Shown here: positions 13,438-21,900 of the stretch, piece after piece
Position numbering within the stretch: position 1 is the first letter of the stretch
How the letters are laid out: the number at the start of each line of letters is the position of its first letter
DNA from: Vibrio echinoideorum
GTDB taxonomy: Bacteria; Pseudomonadota; Gammaproteobacteria; Enterobacterales; Vibrionaceae
DNA: 64,000 nt
NCBI RefSeq assembly: GCF_024347455.1
Contig: NZ_AP025483.1
Span: 434,001-498,000 of the forward strand
Direction: 5' to 3'
The notes under the pieces: model-generated
The model's input: only the letters and a program-made list of their open reading frames with translations
The model's database searches: none
What the model was told of the DNA's origin: nothing
Position numbers and translations under genes: made by a program

Positions 13438-13440
13438 GAA
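13422..13440 (+). repeat. left attachment site (attL)
   Basis: TGATT-tcagt-AATCACGAA. The first part is native mutY (reverse complement of the codons around Ile-Met), the last part is the island end. It pairs as an imperfect direct repeat with 30187-30206 (TGATT-cgttgc-AATAGCCAA). TGATT/AATCA forms an inverted pair around a 5-nt spacer, as expected for a tyrosine-recombinase core site. Confidence 0.7.
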
Positions 13441-13946
13441 ATAAGTGGAACTTTAATATTAGTCATTATAAATCAGTAGTTAATGAAGTTTTTAAATCTA
13501 AGTGGGTCATTAATTATCGGATTATAAAAAGTAATGTCAATTCCGGGTTAGGTAGTCATATCTATTTAGATAGATACATCAGTGCACAGTTATCAGGTCA
13601 ATTGCTACTTTCTATCTAATTCTCAATTATGTGAACTCGGATGTTTTTTCTCAATGCGGATTAACGCTTCGTTTTGATTAAGTAAAGTTTATTAAACCAC
13701 ATACCGTTGAGCCCGCAAGCCTTACAAGTTGTCTGCCTAGAGGTTTTTGATGTTTATATAGATTTATTTCATTTATTCAAAATGGGTAGATTTCGAAGAT
13801 TTAAACTACCTGAAGCTACTGCCAATTTATCCCCCATCTAACACTCTTTTTTAAATGCGCAACCCCCAATTATCCTTTGTTTTCGTGGGTTGCGCGTTTT
13901 GAGTTTCATGTTTTCATCAAACTTACTTATTGATAAGGAGATGAAA
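13441..13946. other. left end of the island, leader of the gin operon
   Basis: About 500 AT-rich bases without a gene. It should hold recombinase binding sites and the gin promoter. Seen: AAGTGG followed by a TCATTA-containing stretch twice (13444 and 13501), a TATCTA-TT-TAGATA palindrome (13559-13572) with another TATCTA at 13613, and the inverted repeat at 13857-13895. Confidence 0.5.
13857..13895 (+). promoter_or_regulatory. inverted repeat in the gin leader
   Basis: GCGCAACCC (13857-13865) and GGGTTGCGC (13887-13895) are a perfect 9-bp inverted repeat with a 21-nt loop, followed by gttttg. It ends about 50 nt before the ginA start. It could be an operator, an attenuator hairpin or a leader structure; the sequence alone does not decide. 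Confidence 0.5.
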
Positions 13947-15089
13947 ATGAAAGTGATTTATCAAACGCAAAGCTTAAGAGATTCAGATGGGCAGACGTTA
14001 TCTTTACCAGTGTTTTTAGATAGCACTGGAAGGATTATGCAAGCGCCAACACAATATATGCTTGATCGTGTTGAGTCTGGTTTTTGGAACTCGAAGCACA
14101 CAATGCGCTCAAATCAACAGGCTCTTGAACAATTTTGTGCTTACATTCAATCCACAGAAATTAACCTGTTAGATGTTCAACTAAAGCATCTCGTTGCATG
14201 GCGTCGAGAACTGCAGTTAAAGAAGAATCTAAATGCGGTATCAAATCAGACAATCAATATTCGATTGAGAGCTGTTATGAGCTTCATTGAATGGGCATCT
14301 GAGAATGGTTACGTGCGCGCAAATTTTGATGGTGTAAAAGTAGAAAACTCATCTGCAAGCGGGGGCGTGAATTTTAATCAAAAGCAGAGTGTTCGGAAAA
14401 CGAGACGAAATCGATTATTGCTTACTGAAGCATTTACCCGGGCTCCTCTACCCACAATGAATGAAATTAATCAATTCGTTACTTATGTCTCTAAACCGTT
14501 CGTTCCCATGGTCGGGTTAATGTTAGGAACGGGAATGAGAATTAGCGAAATTGTTTCTTTACCGCTATCAGCGTTGCCTTCTTACGGCACTGTTGCACAA
14601 AGTCCAAACACTCTACATCATATCCAGTTGTCACCAAGCTCGATGACGATTAAGGATAACAAGGCTCGAACGGTATTTATTCCGGGCCTTCTATATTTAA
14701 AAATATATGAGCAAGTGATGAATGGAACGAATCATTCAAATCCGCGTTTGTTCTTTGCTAGCTCTAGCAAGTCTGCATGGCACCCTTCTACGATTCAGAA
14801 AAACTTTCGACACGCATCTTTAAAGGCGCAATTACGTCATACGATTACTCCGCATATTCTTCGGCATGAGTTTGCGACAAGAACTTTAGAGAGCTGGAAA
14901 GATGCAGGATTTCCTTCTGAAATGGCCTGTTTGATTTGGCTACAAAAACAACTAGGGCATGCACATGTAAGCACAACGGCCAATATTTATATCAATATGA
15001 CGAGTGAATTACATGCGAATGACCGTCAGGTACTTCATCAATATGAAAAAGATATTTCTCAGATGATGGAGGAAGAGCGAAATGTTTAA
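13947..15089 (+). CDS. ginA: tyrosine recombinase, GinA-like
   Basis: A 380-aa site-specific recombinase, first gene of the island operon. The start is set at the ATG at 13947, 6 nt after AAGGAG (13935-13940); a longer TTG-started frame has no ribosome site. An N-terminal SAM-like core-binding domain (about 30-130) precedes the catalytic domain with the expected residues: Arg198 in GTGMRISEIVSL, His303/Arg306 in HILRHEFATR, His338 in LGHAHVSTT and nucleophile Tyr348 in ANIYI. The stop overlaps ginB by 8 nt, so the genes are translationally coupled. Naming follows the GInt layout; Tn554 TnpA is the alternative family comparison. Confidence 0.85.
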   Translation: MKVIYQTQSLRDSDGQTLSLPVFLDSTGRIMQAPTQYMLDRVESGFWNSKHTMRSNQQALEQFCAYIQSTEINLLDVQLKHLVAWRRELQLKKNLNAVSNQTINIRLRAVMSFIEWASENGYVRANFDGVKVENSSASGGVNFNQKQSVRKTRRNRLLLTEAFTRAPLPTMNEINQFVTYVSKPFVPMVGLMLGTGMRISEIVSLPLSALPSYGTVAQSPNTLHHIQLSPSSMTIKDNKARTVFIPGLLYLKIYEQVMNGTNHSNPRLFFASSSKSAWHPSTIQKNFRHASLKAQLRHTITPHILRHEFATRTLESWKDAGFPSEMACLIWLQKQLGHAHVSTTANIYINMTSELHANDRQVLHQYEKDISQMMEEERNV

Positions 15090-16854
15090 CTCGAATGATG
15101 TAATCGACTCTTCAAAAAATACTACCAATGTAGTGGCTATCAAAGCACCGATGAAGTGGGTAGTTTCTGATCCTGTTCATGGGAACACGCACTTTGATGT
15201 TCAATCTCGTATCGTTAAGTACCCACAGTTAAAACAAGTTATCTTACAACTTAACACTGGGGTGTATTCTCTTCATATGAAGGAATACTCACTTAAATCC
15301 CTGGGTCAGTATCGCCGAGGCATTGATGTTTTTCTTCTATATCTTAATGAACATCAGCAGATTACGGATGTTAGCGTATGTGGGTACGCTTTCTTATATA
15401 GCTACCTGAAATGGTTTCAATCTCGTCCTATTCAGGAGGGGGAACGTCGAGGAAGGCTTCGTAAGTCATTAATGATTGCTCGGTTGATCCCTAAACTCTT
15501 GTTGAGCTTGGCTGAAATCTATCCAGAGCAAGTTCATCCAGATGTTCTTATTGGGCACGTGCCGTGTGTCCGAGGTATTCCTTCCTCGCCAAGAGAGCCC
15601 TATTCAAAAAGAGAATTCCGCAGCATTCTAAAGACCTGCAAACAAATTATTGAACAAGATAAAAATGGAAAGTGGAGTGGTGCAGATTCAGTTGTATTGG
15701 CGGCAGCTGCAGTGTTGATGTCAATTTATACTCTCGCCAATAAAACAGACATCTTACGACTAACTGTCGATTCGATGTATCCACATCCGCATGATCCTGA
15801 GCGTCGCGTTTGTTTTGCGTTTTACAAGCCACGTGCTCAGCATCGTACTATTGTTAAGGATTTTGATGTTGGTGATGAAACTACACGTGAAATGATCGCG
15901 GAATCTCGTCTGTTTCATACCAGTGCGAAAAGTTTGTTTATGTATCTTAAAGAGCGTTCAGACCAATATCGGAGCGTTGAAGGTCTCGAAAATGGTCAGT
16001 CCATTTGGTTGTATAGAATCAATGTTTTTTCGCGGACCAGTGAAAAAGTCACAACATTAAAAGCTGGTTATTTAGATAGCAGTCGTAATACCAATCAAAA
16101 TAGCGCGGCACCACTTGATGTTATCACGAATATGTTTGAACTCATGGACGATGAAGATAAGCCTTTGCGAATTAGGCTATCACGTTTACGCCCGACATGT
16201 GTCCAAGTTCTGCGCCGGTACGGCTCTATAGCAAGTGTTTCTCGAATTCTTGGTCATAAGCTCCGCTTCGGTCAAGGGATTTCGTTAACGACGTATCGAC
16301 ATTATCTAAAAACATCGCCTGAACAACAGGCTAGATTCAGTCTATTACTGGAGCGGTTACATGATTACTCGATCACAGGGAAAATAAGCTCTTGGATTCA
16401 ATACGAAAAAGATTACGGGCTAACCTCTGAGCAACAGAATGAGTTGCAATTAATTCAATCTGATAACCGATTTAAAACACATGTTGGGAGCTGCAAGAAC
16501 CCTAAAAATCATGAACAAATGAACTCACAAGGCCCAAGCTGTTTGGATTTTATGCAATGCTTGTTGTGCCCTCACATGGTTATCTTAGAAACAGACCTTT
16601 GGCGACTTTTTTCTTTTCAAAAAGCATTAAGACATGATTTTGAGTCCGGAAGAATTCCATCCCATGTTTGGATAAAACGTTATGGCGCTTATTTGCAAAT
16701 TTTGGAGAAAGATCTGCCAGATGCATTCAAGCACCGTCCCTTAGTCGTATCTAAAGCGCGAAAACGCGCTGAAGATTCGCCATATCCATTATGGGCTCTA
16801 AATGAAAGTTCTTACTTAATAAGCATGTTGAAGGATATGGAGGCAGTATCGTGA
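15082..16854 (+). CDS. ginB: large tyrosine recombinase, GinB-like
   Basis: A 590-aa protein, second recombinase of the operon. The catalytic domain is recognised from RLSRLRPTCVQVLRRYGSIA followed by VSRILGHKLRFGQGISLTTYRHY, which gives the LGH and Tyr boxes. The usual HxxR box is replaced by a RLRPT sequence, so it may be a divergent or accessory recombinase. The C-terminal third has a cysteine-rich stretch (SCLDFMQCLLCPHM) that may bind zinc. It overlaps ginA by 8 nt and ginC by 4 nt (GTGA). Large recombinases with such tails are typical of three-recombinase modules (GInt, Tn554-like TnpB). Confidence 0.8.
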   Translation: MFNSNDVIDSSKNTTNVVAIKAPMKWVVSDPVHGNTHFDVQSRIVKYPQLKQVILQLNTGVYSLHMKEYSLKSLGQYRRGIDVFLLYLNEHQQITDVSVCGYAFLYSYLKWFQSRPIQEGERRGRLRKSLMIARLIPKLLLSLAEIYPEQVHPDVLIGHVPCVRGIPSSPREPYSKREFRSILKTCKQIIEQDKNGKWSGADSVVLAAAAVLMSIYTLANKTDILRLTVDSMYPHPHDPERRVCFAFYKPRAQHRTIVKDFDVGDETTREMIAESRLFHTSAKSLFMYLKERSDQYRSVEGLENGQSIWLYRINVFSRTSEKVTTLKAGYLDSSRNTNQNSAAPLDVITNMFELMDDEDKPLRIRLSRLRPTCVQVLRRYGSIASVSRILGHKLRFGQGISLTTYRHYLKTSPEQQARFSLLLERLHDYSITGKISSWIQYEKDYGLTSEQQNELQLIQSDNRFKTHVGSCKNPKNHEQMNSQGPSCLDFMQCLLCPHMVILETDLWRLFSFQKALRHDFESGRIPSHVWIKRYGAYLQILEKDLPDAFKHRPLVVSKARKRAEDSPYPLWALNESSYLISMLKDMEAVS

Positions 16855-18806
16855 GAACTCTAGCGCTACAACAAGTAAGTGAATTTTCGAGTTCAAAGGT
16901 GTTGACCGTAGATCAACTTAAAAAGCTGACTTATCAGGAGAAAAGTAGATTATCTATTGGTGAGTTTGAAGGGCTGTCTTTAGGGGGGGATGGTGATGAC
17001 GAGTGGTTGTTTTACCTATTGAACGGTGCTGCCAATAAACATCGTTCGGAGAGAAATCTAAATTTTAAAGATCAACTTGTAGAGCTAAATCTAGCGTGGA
17101 ATAACAGTGAGACTTCCGGAGGTTATACCATTTCAGAAGCTGCTCGCGATTGTTTGTGGTTGCGTTATCAGGATGGTATATCAGTTAGGACACTTAAAAG
17201 TGAATTGAGAGCCTGGAAGGTATTCTTTTTATGGTGGAAGGAATTTTTTGATGGTACGGATTTTGAGGAGTGGTTATCTGATCCTTTAAGGTTGAACGAG
17301 TACTTACGATGGGTTAAATGTGACGTTCGCAAGAACAAGACCAAAAGTACGATTTCTCATGTTCATCAACAAATTCGGTTACAACCGTTGTATCAGCTTT
17401 ATAAATATCGAAGTTTACTTAAATGTTCCTTAGCTTCCCCGCCATTTGGTCGGTGCTCAGCATCAGCGGTGGTGGGGAGTAAAAAGAAATATAAACAAAC
17501 TCCGGTGATTGAGGAGTCTTCATGGGTTCTGATTATTCAAGCTGCGTGGAAGATAGTGAGTTGCTCAGATGATGCTATTACGCTTTATAACAATTACTGG
17601 GAAAGTGAACGATTAAAATTAAAGAATAAGCCCACTCGTGATGGAAATGTTCCGAGTAAAAGTACTTTATTTAACCGAATCCAAAAGTACCTTGTGCTGT
17701 ATGGATATAACTCGTATGCAGCACTGGAACGGGAAATTATTCTTTTTGAAGCTGCGGCTGCTGTTTTAATTCTCGGGCTTACAGGTATGCGTCAGAGCGA
17801 ATTATCAAGTTTATCAAAAGAGTGTTATCAGGAGAAAAGTTCTGACTTTGCTGTAATTCAGTTTAAATCAAGTTATTTGCAAGGAATGACTTTCAAATAT
17901 GCATATTTGCCCGAAGGGGAATCACATCGATGGCTTGTCCCATCAAAATTGAAATTAGTGATCGAGAAATTAAATCGACTAAATCAATGTCGGCGTATGC
18001 GAACTTTTGAAATGCTAGAACGACATAAGTCAAATGGAAAGCATGAACGGTTGTGGAGAGACGCTGCGCGAGCAAATCAAAGCCTTTTCGTGTCGTCTGG
18101 TTTGAATGCCAATCACAAGCTATCCATGAGATGGGGAGCGTCGACGATTAAACGGCGAGTCGATACCTTCATGGAATATCTGTCAAATGAACAAGGGTTA
18201 TCCGTCCCGATGCGTGTTACTCCGCATATGTTCCGGCGTACATTTGCACGATTCATTGCGCTTTCACCACTTGGTAGTGTTGAAGCTTTGCGAGATCAGT
18301 TTGCTCACCGTACTGGTGATGTCACCGAATATTATACTCAAGGTGGTGACGAAGAGATTTTGAATTGGATTTTAGAGGATCAGAGCTCTTTTCAACAAGC
18401 CGTGATTGAAACACAGCTTAATAATAATAATAGCTTGCATGGAGGGCTAGGTGATGCAGTATCCTCGGGTGAATTTGCAAGCAGGGACTTTCAAACATCC
18501 AAGAATTTAAAAACTTTACGAAAAAAGATTGGGGTTGGCATGGAAGTTCAACTCAATGCTCACTCGGTTTCTGTTCGTCCAGTCGATAAAGGGGCGTGCG
18601 CTAATAATTGCCGCCTGAATCGGGTGCAATGTATCTCCTGTGAGAACTGTGTAATCACGCCAGCTCAGTTACCTTTTTGGGAAGATCAACTCAGTATTAT
18701 GGAAGCGTGCGAAAAAGAGGGCATTGTGCAGGGAATTGATGAAGTTCGTGAGCTTGTCTGTCAGCTTAAGGAGGATGTTCGTGAGTCAGCAGAAACAGCC
18801 GAGTGA
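16851..18806 (+). CDS. ginC: large tyrosine recombinase, GinC-like
   Basis: A 651-aa third recombinase, starting at a GTG that overlaps the ginB stop (GTGA). The complete catalytic set is visible: Arg314 in LTGMRQSELSSLS, His459/Arg462 in HMFRRTFARF, His486 in FAHRTG and Tyr494/495 in VTEYYTQGG. The C-terminal end has a cysteine cluster (CANNCRLNRVQCISCENC) followed by PAQLPFWEDQ, probably a zinc-binding element. Its full catalytic set suggests it does DNA cleavage, probably together with GinA. It overlaps ginD by 26 nt. Confidence 0.82.
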   Translation: MRTLALQQVSEFSSSKVLTVDQLKKLTYQEKSRLSIGEFEGLSLGGDGDDEWLFYLLNGAANKHRSERNLNFKDQLVELNLAWNNSETSGGYTISEAARDCLWLRYQDGISVRTLKSELRAWKVFFLWWKEFFDGTDFEEWLSDPLRLNEYLRWVKCDVRKNKTKSTISHVHQQIRLQPLYQLYKYRSLLKCSLASPPFGRCSASAVVGSKKKYKQTPVIEESSWVLIIQAAWKIVSCSDDAITLYNNYWESERLKLKNKPTRDGNVPSKSTLFNRIQKYLVLYGYNSYAALEREIILFEAAAAVLILGLTGMRQSELSSLSKECYQEKSSDFAVIQFKSSYLQGMTFKYAYLPEGESHRWLVPSKLKLVIEKLNRLNQCRRMRTFEMLERHKSNGKHERLWRDAARANQSLFVSSGLNANHKLSMRWGASTIKRRVDTFMEYLSNEQGLSVPMRVTPHMFRRTFARFIALSPLGSVEALRDQFAHRTGDVTEYYTQGGDEEILNWILEDQSSFQQAVIETQLNNNNSLHGGLGDAVSSGEFASRDFQTSKNLKTLRKKIGVGMEVQLNAHSVSVRPVDKGACANNCRLNRVQCISCENCVITPAQLPFWEDQLSIMEACEKEGIVQGIDEVRELVCQLKEDVRESAETAE

Positions 18807-19482
18807 GGGGCTTAATGAACGATTGCAGGAGGCATTACAAGCACTGAAGCTGTTAACGCCAGAGGATGTGTTAGCAGGGCGTCGTCAATGGATGTCCTTA
18901 CGCTTATTTACCAATACATTTGATATTAGTCGAACCTCTATTAAAAAATATCCTCAACTCTACGAACAAGTGCTGTTTGCTATCACGGATTGGAACGATG
19001 ATTTTGGGCTTTGTTTTGAATCGAAAAAATATGCAATCAAGCCAAATCGAGTCGATGAATTGGAAAGTAAAATTCTAAACTTGGAAGAAGAGTTATCTTT
19101 GGCACAAGGGGCACAGTTTGAGGCTTGGCAAGAGCGTATGAGGTCGGAAGATGAACTGAAGAAAGTCGTCGCCGAATTGAATCAATTGAAACAAGTGGGG
19201 CGATTTCCACCGGTCGTGGAGGGTTTTTCCCCGCGCTATGCTAAACGAGTGCCGTTATGGTTTCAGTTTGAAGTCTTGAGGTTATACCCATCGGAGCATG
19301 AGTCGATTATGGCGAAAATTGAGCAATATAAAAAACGATATGCTTCCGCTTTACCTGGAGGGGCTGATGGTTTTTATGCGTTATTTGTTCGTCCGGATGC
19401 TGCGTTTGTTGGTTTCTCTTTGCTTGAAAGCATGGGCCAACAGGAAGAGGTTGAAGCCTTATTGAAGGCGAGGTGCTTGTAA
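18781..19482 (+). CDS. ginD: coiled-coil accessory recombination protein, GinD-like
   Basis: A 233-aa protein, last gene of the gin operon. The GTG at 18781 is chosen because AAGGAGG at 18768-18774 lies 6 nt upstream; the ATG at 18775 is too close and a longer frame lies wholly inside ginC. An N-terminal helical part (about 1-80, with SRTSIKKYPQLYEQVLFAI, like a small helix-turn-helix) precedes a coiled coil (about 93-140, rich in E, L and K heptads). The C-terminal ~85 residues are unlike anything I recognise. GInt GinD proteins are described as small helix-loop-helix proteins needed for integration and excision. The match here rests on position and helical character. Confidence 0.65.
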   Translation: MSQQKQPSEGLNERLQEALQALKLLTPEDVLAGRRQWMSLRLFTNTFDISRTSIKKYPQLYEQVLFAITDWNDDFGLCFESKKYAIKPNRVDELESKILNLEEELSLAQGAQFEAWQERMRSEDELKKVVAELNQLKQVGRFPPVVEGFSPRYAKRVPLWFQFEVLRLYPSEHESIMAKIEQYKKRYASALPGGADGFYALFVRPDAAFVGFSLLESMGQQEEVEALLKARCL

Positions 19483-19491
19483 TCTATGGTC

Positions 19492-19519
19492 TAATGGGGG
19501 CTTTCTGGAGCCCCCATTA
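19492..19519 (+). terminator. terminator of the gin operon (bidirectional)
   Basis: A perfect 11-bp stem TAATGGGGGCT / AGCCCCCATTA with a 6-nt loop, 10 nt after ginD and 20 nt before the stop of the opposing small gene. It can serve both. Confidence 0.8.
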
Positions 19520-19539
19520 TGTTATTTCTCGATTGTAAT

Positions 19540-19746
19540 TTAGCCTTGCTCTATCAAGAGAAGGAGTCGCTCATAATCGTGCTGATAGGCATAAACAGGA
19601 TGTGGTGCAGATGAGCCAGCTAAAAACTGTTCGAAAGCCACTTTGTAGATGTCCGGTAGCTCATTTGGATCAATGACCTTAAATGGTACATCGGGCAAAT
19701 TAAAAGCGGTGAGTATAGGGTGTGATGTTGAATTGTTTGTGGTCAT
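19540..19746 (-). CDS. hypothetical small protein (68 aa)
   Basis: No family recognised. The ATG at 19746 is chosen because AGGAGC lies 7-8 nt upstream; a longer frame begins at 19797 without a ribosome site. The protein (MTTNNSTSHPILTAF...) is acidic, with no membrane segment. FKVIDPNELPDIYKVAFEQF and YAYQHDYERLLLLIEQ look like two helices, as in small regulators or antitoxin-like proteins, but no function is claimed. It converges with the gin operon on a shared terminator. Confidence 0.6.
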   Translation of the reverse strand: MTTNNSTSHPILTAFNLPDVPFKVIDPNELPDIYKVAFEQFLAGSSAPHPVYAYQHDYERLLLLIEQG

Positions 19747-19863
19747 AGAGAGCTCCTTTGCTTTAGCTAGGGTATTACCTTCCGTAAAACGAACCAAAGT
19801 CTTACATCAACTTTTGTTGCTCTAAATGATGGACGGGACTCAACACAACTTTAGGAGTTTGTT

Positions 19864-20496
19864 ATGAAGAAAAAAGTTAGACCGCGCAGTTTAGGTGGTG
19901 GCCTCAATAGTACTCCTGATTTTACACGGCAAGATATTGATGTCGGTTTCTGGCTAAAGTGTTGTGCTGAATTAAAAGTCTATTCCGTTTTACGATCGAA
20001 AGGAGGAAGCGGTGAGCGTCATACTGTACGGGTTCTGCAAGAACAATTGATAAAGTGTGGAGAGCGTCCTCTCGTTGTCAGAGTTTTTGGTGTTCGTGAT
20101 GACGAATATGGGACTGAGTTTGGTTCATTGGCTGAACTAGAAAATACGGATGAATGGACTGGCACGTTTATGTGGAATTGGAGTGAGCGTCACTGCAACT
20201 ATCAACTAGCTCAGGCTCTACGAAAGTCATCATTTACGAGCGTTATTTTAACTCAAGGTGGGGGCTCTGGAGTTGTCTTTACAGATGTCATGAAGGCTGC
20301 CAAATTGGCTTGCCATGTCTACTTAAGTGTCAATGTTGACTGTGATTTATCTGTAGAAGCGCAAAACGACATACTAGAAGAGTTGAAACATTTAGAGTGT
20401 GTTTCTTCTGTATTATGGCGAGGGAATCGATGGGAGAACCCAATATATGGGGTGATGAATCTGTCGAGCATCAGTGTCGAACATCCTTTGTCATGA
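19864..20496 (+). CDS. hypothetical island protein (210 aa)
   Basis: No family recognised. It begins with a basic segment (MKKKVRPRSLGGG) and has alternating strand/helix content with no membrane segment or known catalytic motif. A GGGSGVVF stretch lies near residue 131 and a short WRGNRWENP motif near the end. Ribosome site aggag is about 8 nt before the ATG. It converges with the antitoxin-like gene on the minus strand; their stop codons lie back to back in TCATGA (20491-20496). Confidence 0.65.
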   Translation: MKKKVRPRSLGGGLNSTPDFTRQDIDVGFWLKCCAELKVYSVLRSKGGSGERHTVRVLQEQLIKCGERPLVVRVFGVRDDEYGTEFGSLAELENTDEWTGTFMWNWSERHCNYQLAQALRKSSFTSVILTQGGGSGVVFTDVMKAAKLACHVYLSVNVDCDLSVEAQNDILEELKHLECVSSVLWRGNRWENPIYGVMNLSSISVEHPLS

Positions 20497-20826
20497 CTCA
20501 GTATGGCTATCGCAGCGTAATACTAAGCTATCAATCTTATCTCTGACTTCTTCTAAATCAGATAAGCGTCCTGAAGCGATGATACTAATTGGGCTTCGCC
20601 CATTGAAGAAGGTGTTGTTGTTTATACGACTCATGAAGCCATATACATTGTCTTCATTGCTAAATATTGTTCTCAAAGCGGCATGGATATTTAAAAAATG
20701 GCTGATTCTAACTTCAATATTATTCTCCTCGGTTGGTAGGATAATTTGTATCTGCTCATGGGTGACTCCCCATTTGAGTAACAATTTCTTGGCGGATTTT
20801 AGCCCAGTAATTAGCCTTTGATTCAT
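20491..20826 (-). CDS. antitoxin-like protein with an MbcA/ParS/Xre toxin-binding domain
   Basis: A 111-aa protein. The C-terminal half (IHAALRTIFSNEDNVYGFMS..., then FFNGRSPISIIASGRLSDLE) fits the MbcA/ParS/Xre toxin-binding domain (DUF2384), where GRSPxxxIxSG is the hallmark. The N-terminal half is short and may be a reduced helix-turn-helix. The ATG at 20826 has a strong site (gggaggga) 7 nt upstream. Members normally pair with a RES-domain NAD-degrading toxin. No RES-like gene is adjacent, so it is an orphan or is paired with the unknown 210-aa protein. Confidence 0.65.
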   Translation of the reverse strand: MNQRLITGLKSAKKLLLKWGVTHEQIQIILPTEENNIEVRISHFLNIHAALRTIFSNEDNVYGFMSRINNNTFFNGRSPISIIASGRLSDLEEVRDKIDSLVLRCDSHTES

Positions 20827-20991
20827 CAAAATCCCTCCCTAATTTATATCATCATTTCTAATCTTAACGTATCTCTGAAAGTTGTCTGCACTTAATCAAG
20901 CCTCAACGTGTAAAGGATTAGTCGCGTCATGCTTTGATTTAACATTTGAGAAGGTAGATATCCAATATATGGTTTCATTATCAATCGAACA

Positions 20992-21074
20992 GCGACGTAG
21001 AATCGACACATTGTCGATCTTATGTCTATCAAATCAAGGTTGATGGAGCGACATAGAATCAACAAAATGTGGAT
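20992..21074. repeat. imperfect direct repeat of about 27 nt, two copies
   Basis: Copies at 20992-21018 and 21048-21074 share gcgac-tagaatc-aca-a-tgt-gat with a few mismatches; the spacing is 56 nt between starts. Function unknown. Confidence 0.55.
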
Positions 21075-21175
21075 TCTATTGCAATGTGAGTCGAGCTATA
21101 AGTTCTCGTGTAACTCATAAATTCCCCATTGGGGATTAGTTATACATTCTCTAGTCTCTGCTACCTTAGTGAGGT

Positions 21176-21212
21176 GCAACAAAAAACCTGCCAGTGGCTG
21201 ACTTTTTGTTGC
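21176..21212. repeat. perfect 10-bp inverted repeat
   Basis: GCAACAAAAA (21176-21185) and TTTTTGTTGC (21203-21212) flank a 17-nt loop. On either strand it resembles a hairpin with a U-rich arm and could be a terminator of an unannotated transcript. Confidence 0.5.
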
Positions 21213-21900
21213 GGTGTATCGAACGGGTGTTATGGATAATCACTGCTCATAATGAATCCTACGATTAGGCAAACCGCCACACAACAAAGACGATTAGTAA
21301 CGCAAAGAGTATTGGATAAAACCTATTATCAGGAGATGCAATCCAAGCTTTAAACACACCAACAAAATCAATCATCACAGCACCAACTCCATATTAAACA
21401 ATCCATCAAGGTTTTAAGGGCTCGTTTCGCTCACCAGTCAATTTCAACAATTTATCGAAAATGATTCATCAACATCTTTCTGTTGGTGTAATTAGCTGTC
21501 TGTGATGATTATGTACTCTGGTTTAGAGGGATGCCCTCCTTCGGAACGTATTGTGTTAAATGTCATTTAATATCAATTATTTGCGTTGAATTATTGTTCT
21601 AATGGTTTAGTGGGTACAGCGTCACGAAATAACTGATAATTACATTTTTATCGAACTCATATGTGCTTTGGGTATAGAGGCGAAAGAAAAATAATTTCCT
21701 TAAACTTGGAGGATGATCAAAGGTTTGGATAGGGGAAAGCCGATATAACCTGAATGTAGACTATTGATGAGGTTCTATCTGGAAATGTTATTTTTGTGAT
21801 TACCATCAAGTACTTGAGTGTTTGCTTCTATGTAGTATGCGCGTCTTATTGCGCATTGAATTGTTAATGGCACGCAAATAATGATAGAGGAGGTTAATGT

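Larger units (their letters stand above)
20827..21900. other. structured noncoding region upstream of the deaminase gene
   Basis: About 1.07 kb without a credible gene, unusually long for this compact island. Seen: an imperfect 27-nt direct repeat (20992-21018 and 21048-21074, gcgacNtagaatc...), the first copy containing a 7-bp palindrome ATCGACA-cat-TGTCGAT; a CCCCATTGGGG palindrome at 21125-21135; and a perfect 10-bp hairpin GCAACAAAAA / TTTTTGTTGC at 21176-21212. It could encode a regulatory RNA for the deaminase or be the remains of lost genes. Confidence 0.5.

Noticed and set aside
13890..13946. A longer ginA frame beginning at a TTG at 13890
   Set aside because: It has no ribosome site and starts inside the leader inverted repeat; AAGGAG with 6-nt spacing points to the ATG at 13947.
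18724..18780. A longer ginD frame beginning inside ginC at 18724
   Set aside because: The extension is out-of-frame ginC coding sequence; AAGGAGG at 18768-18774 fits the GTG at 18781.
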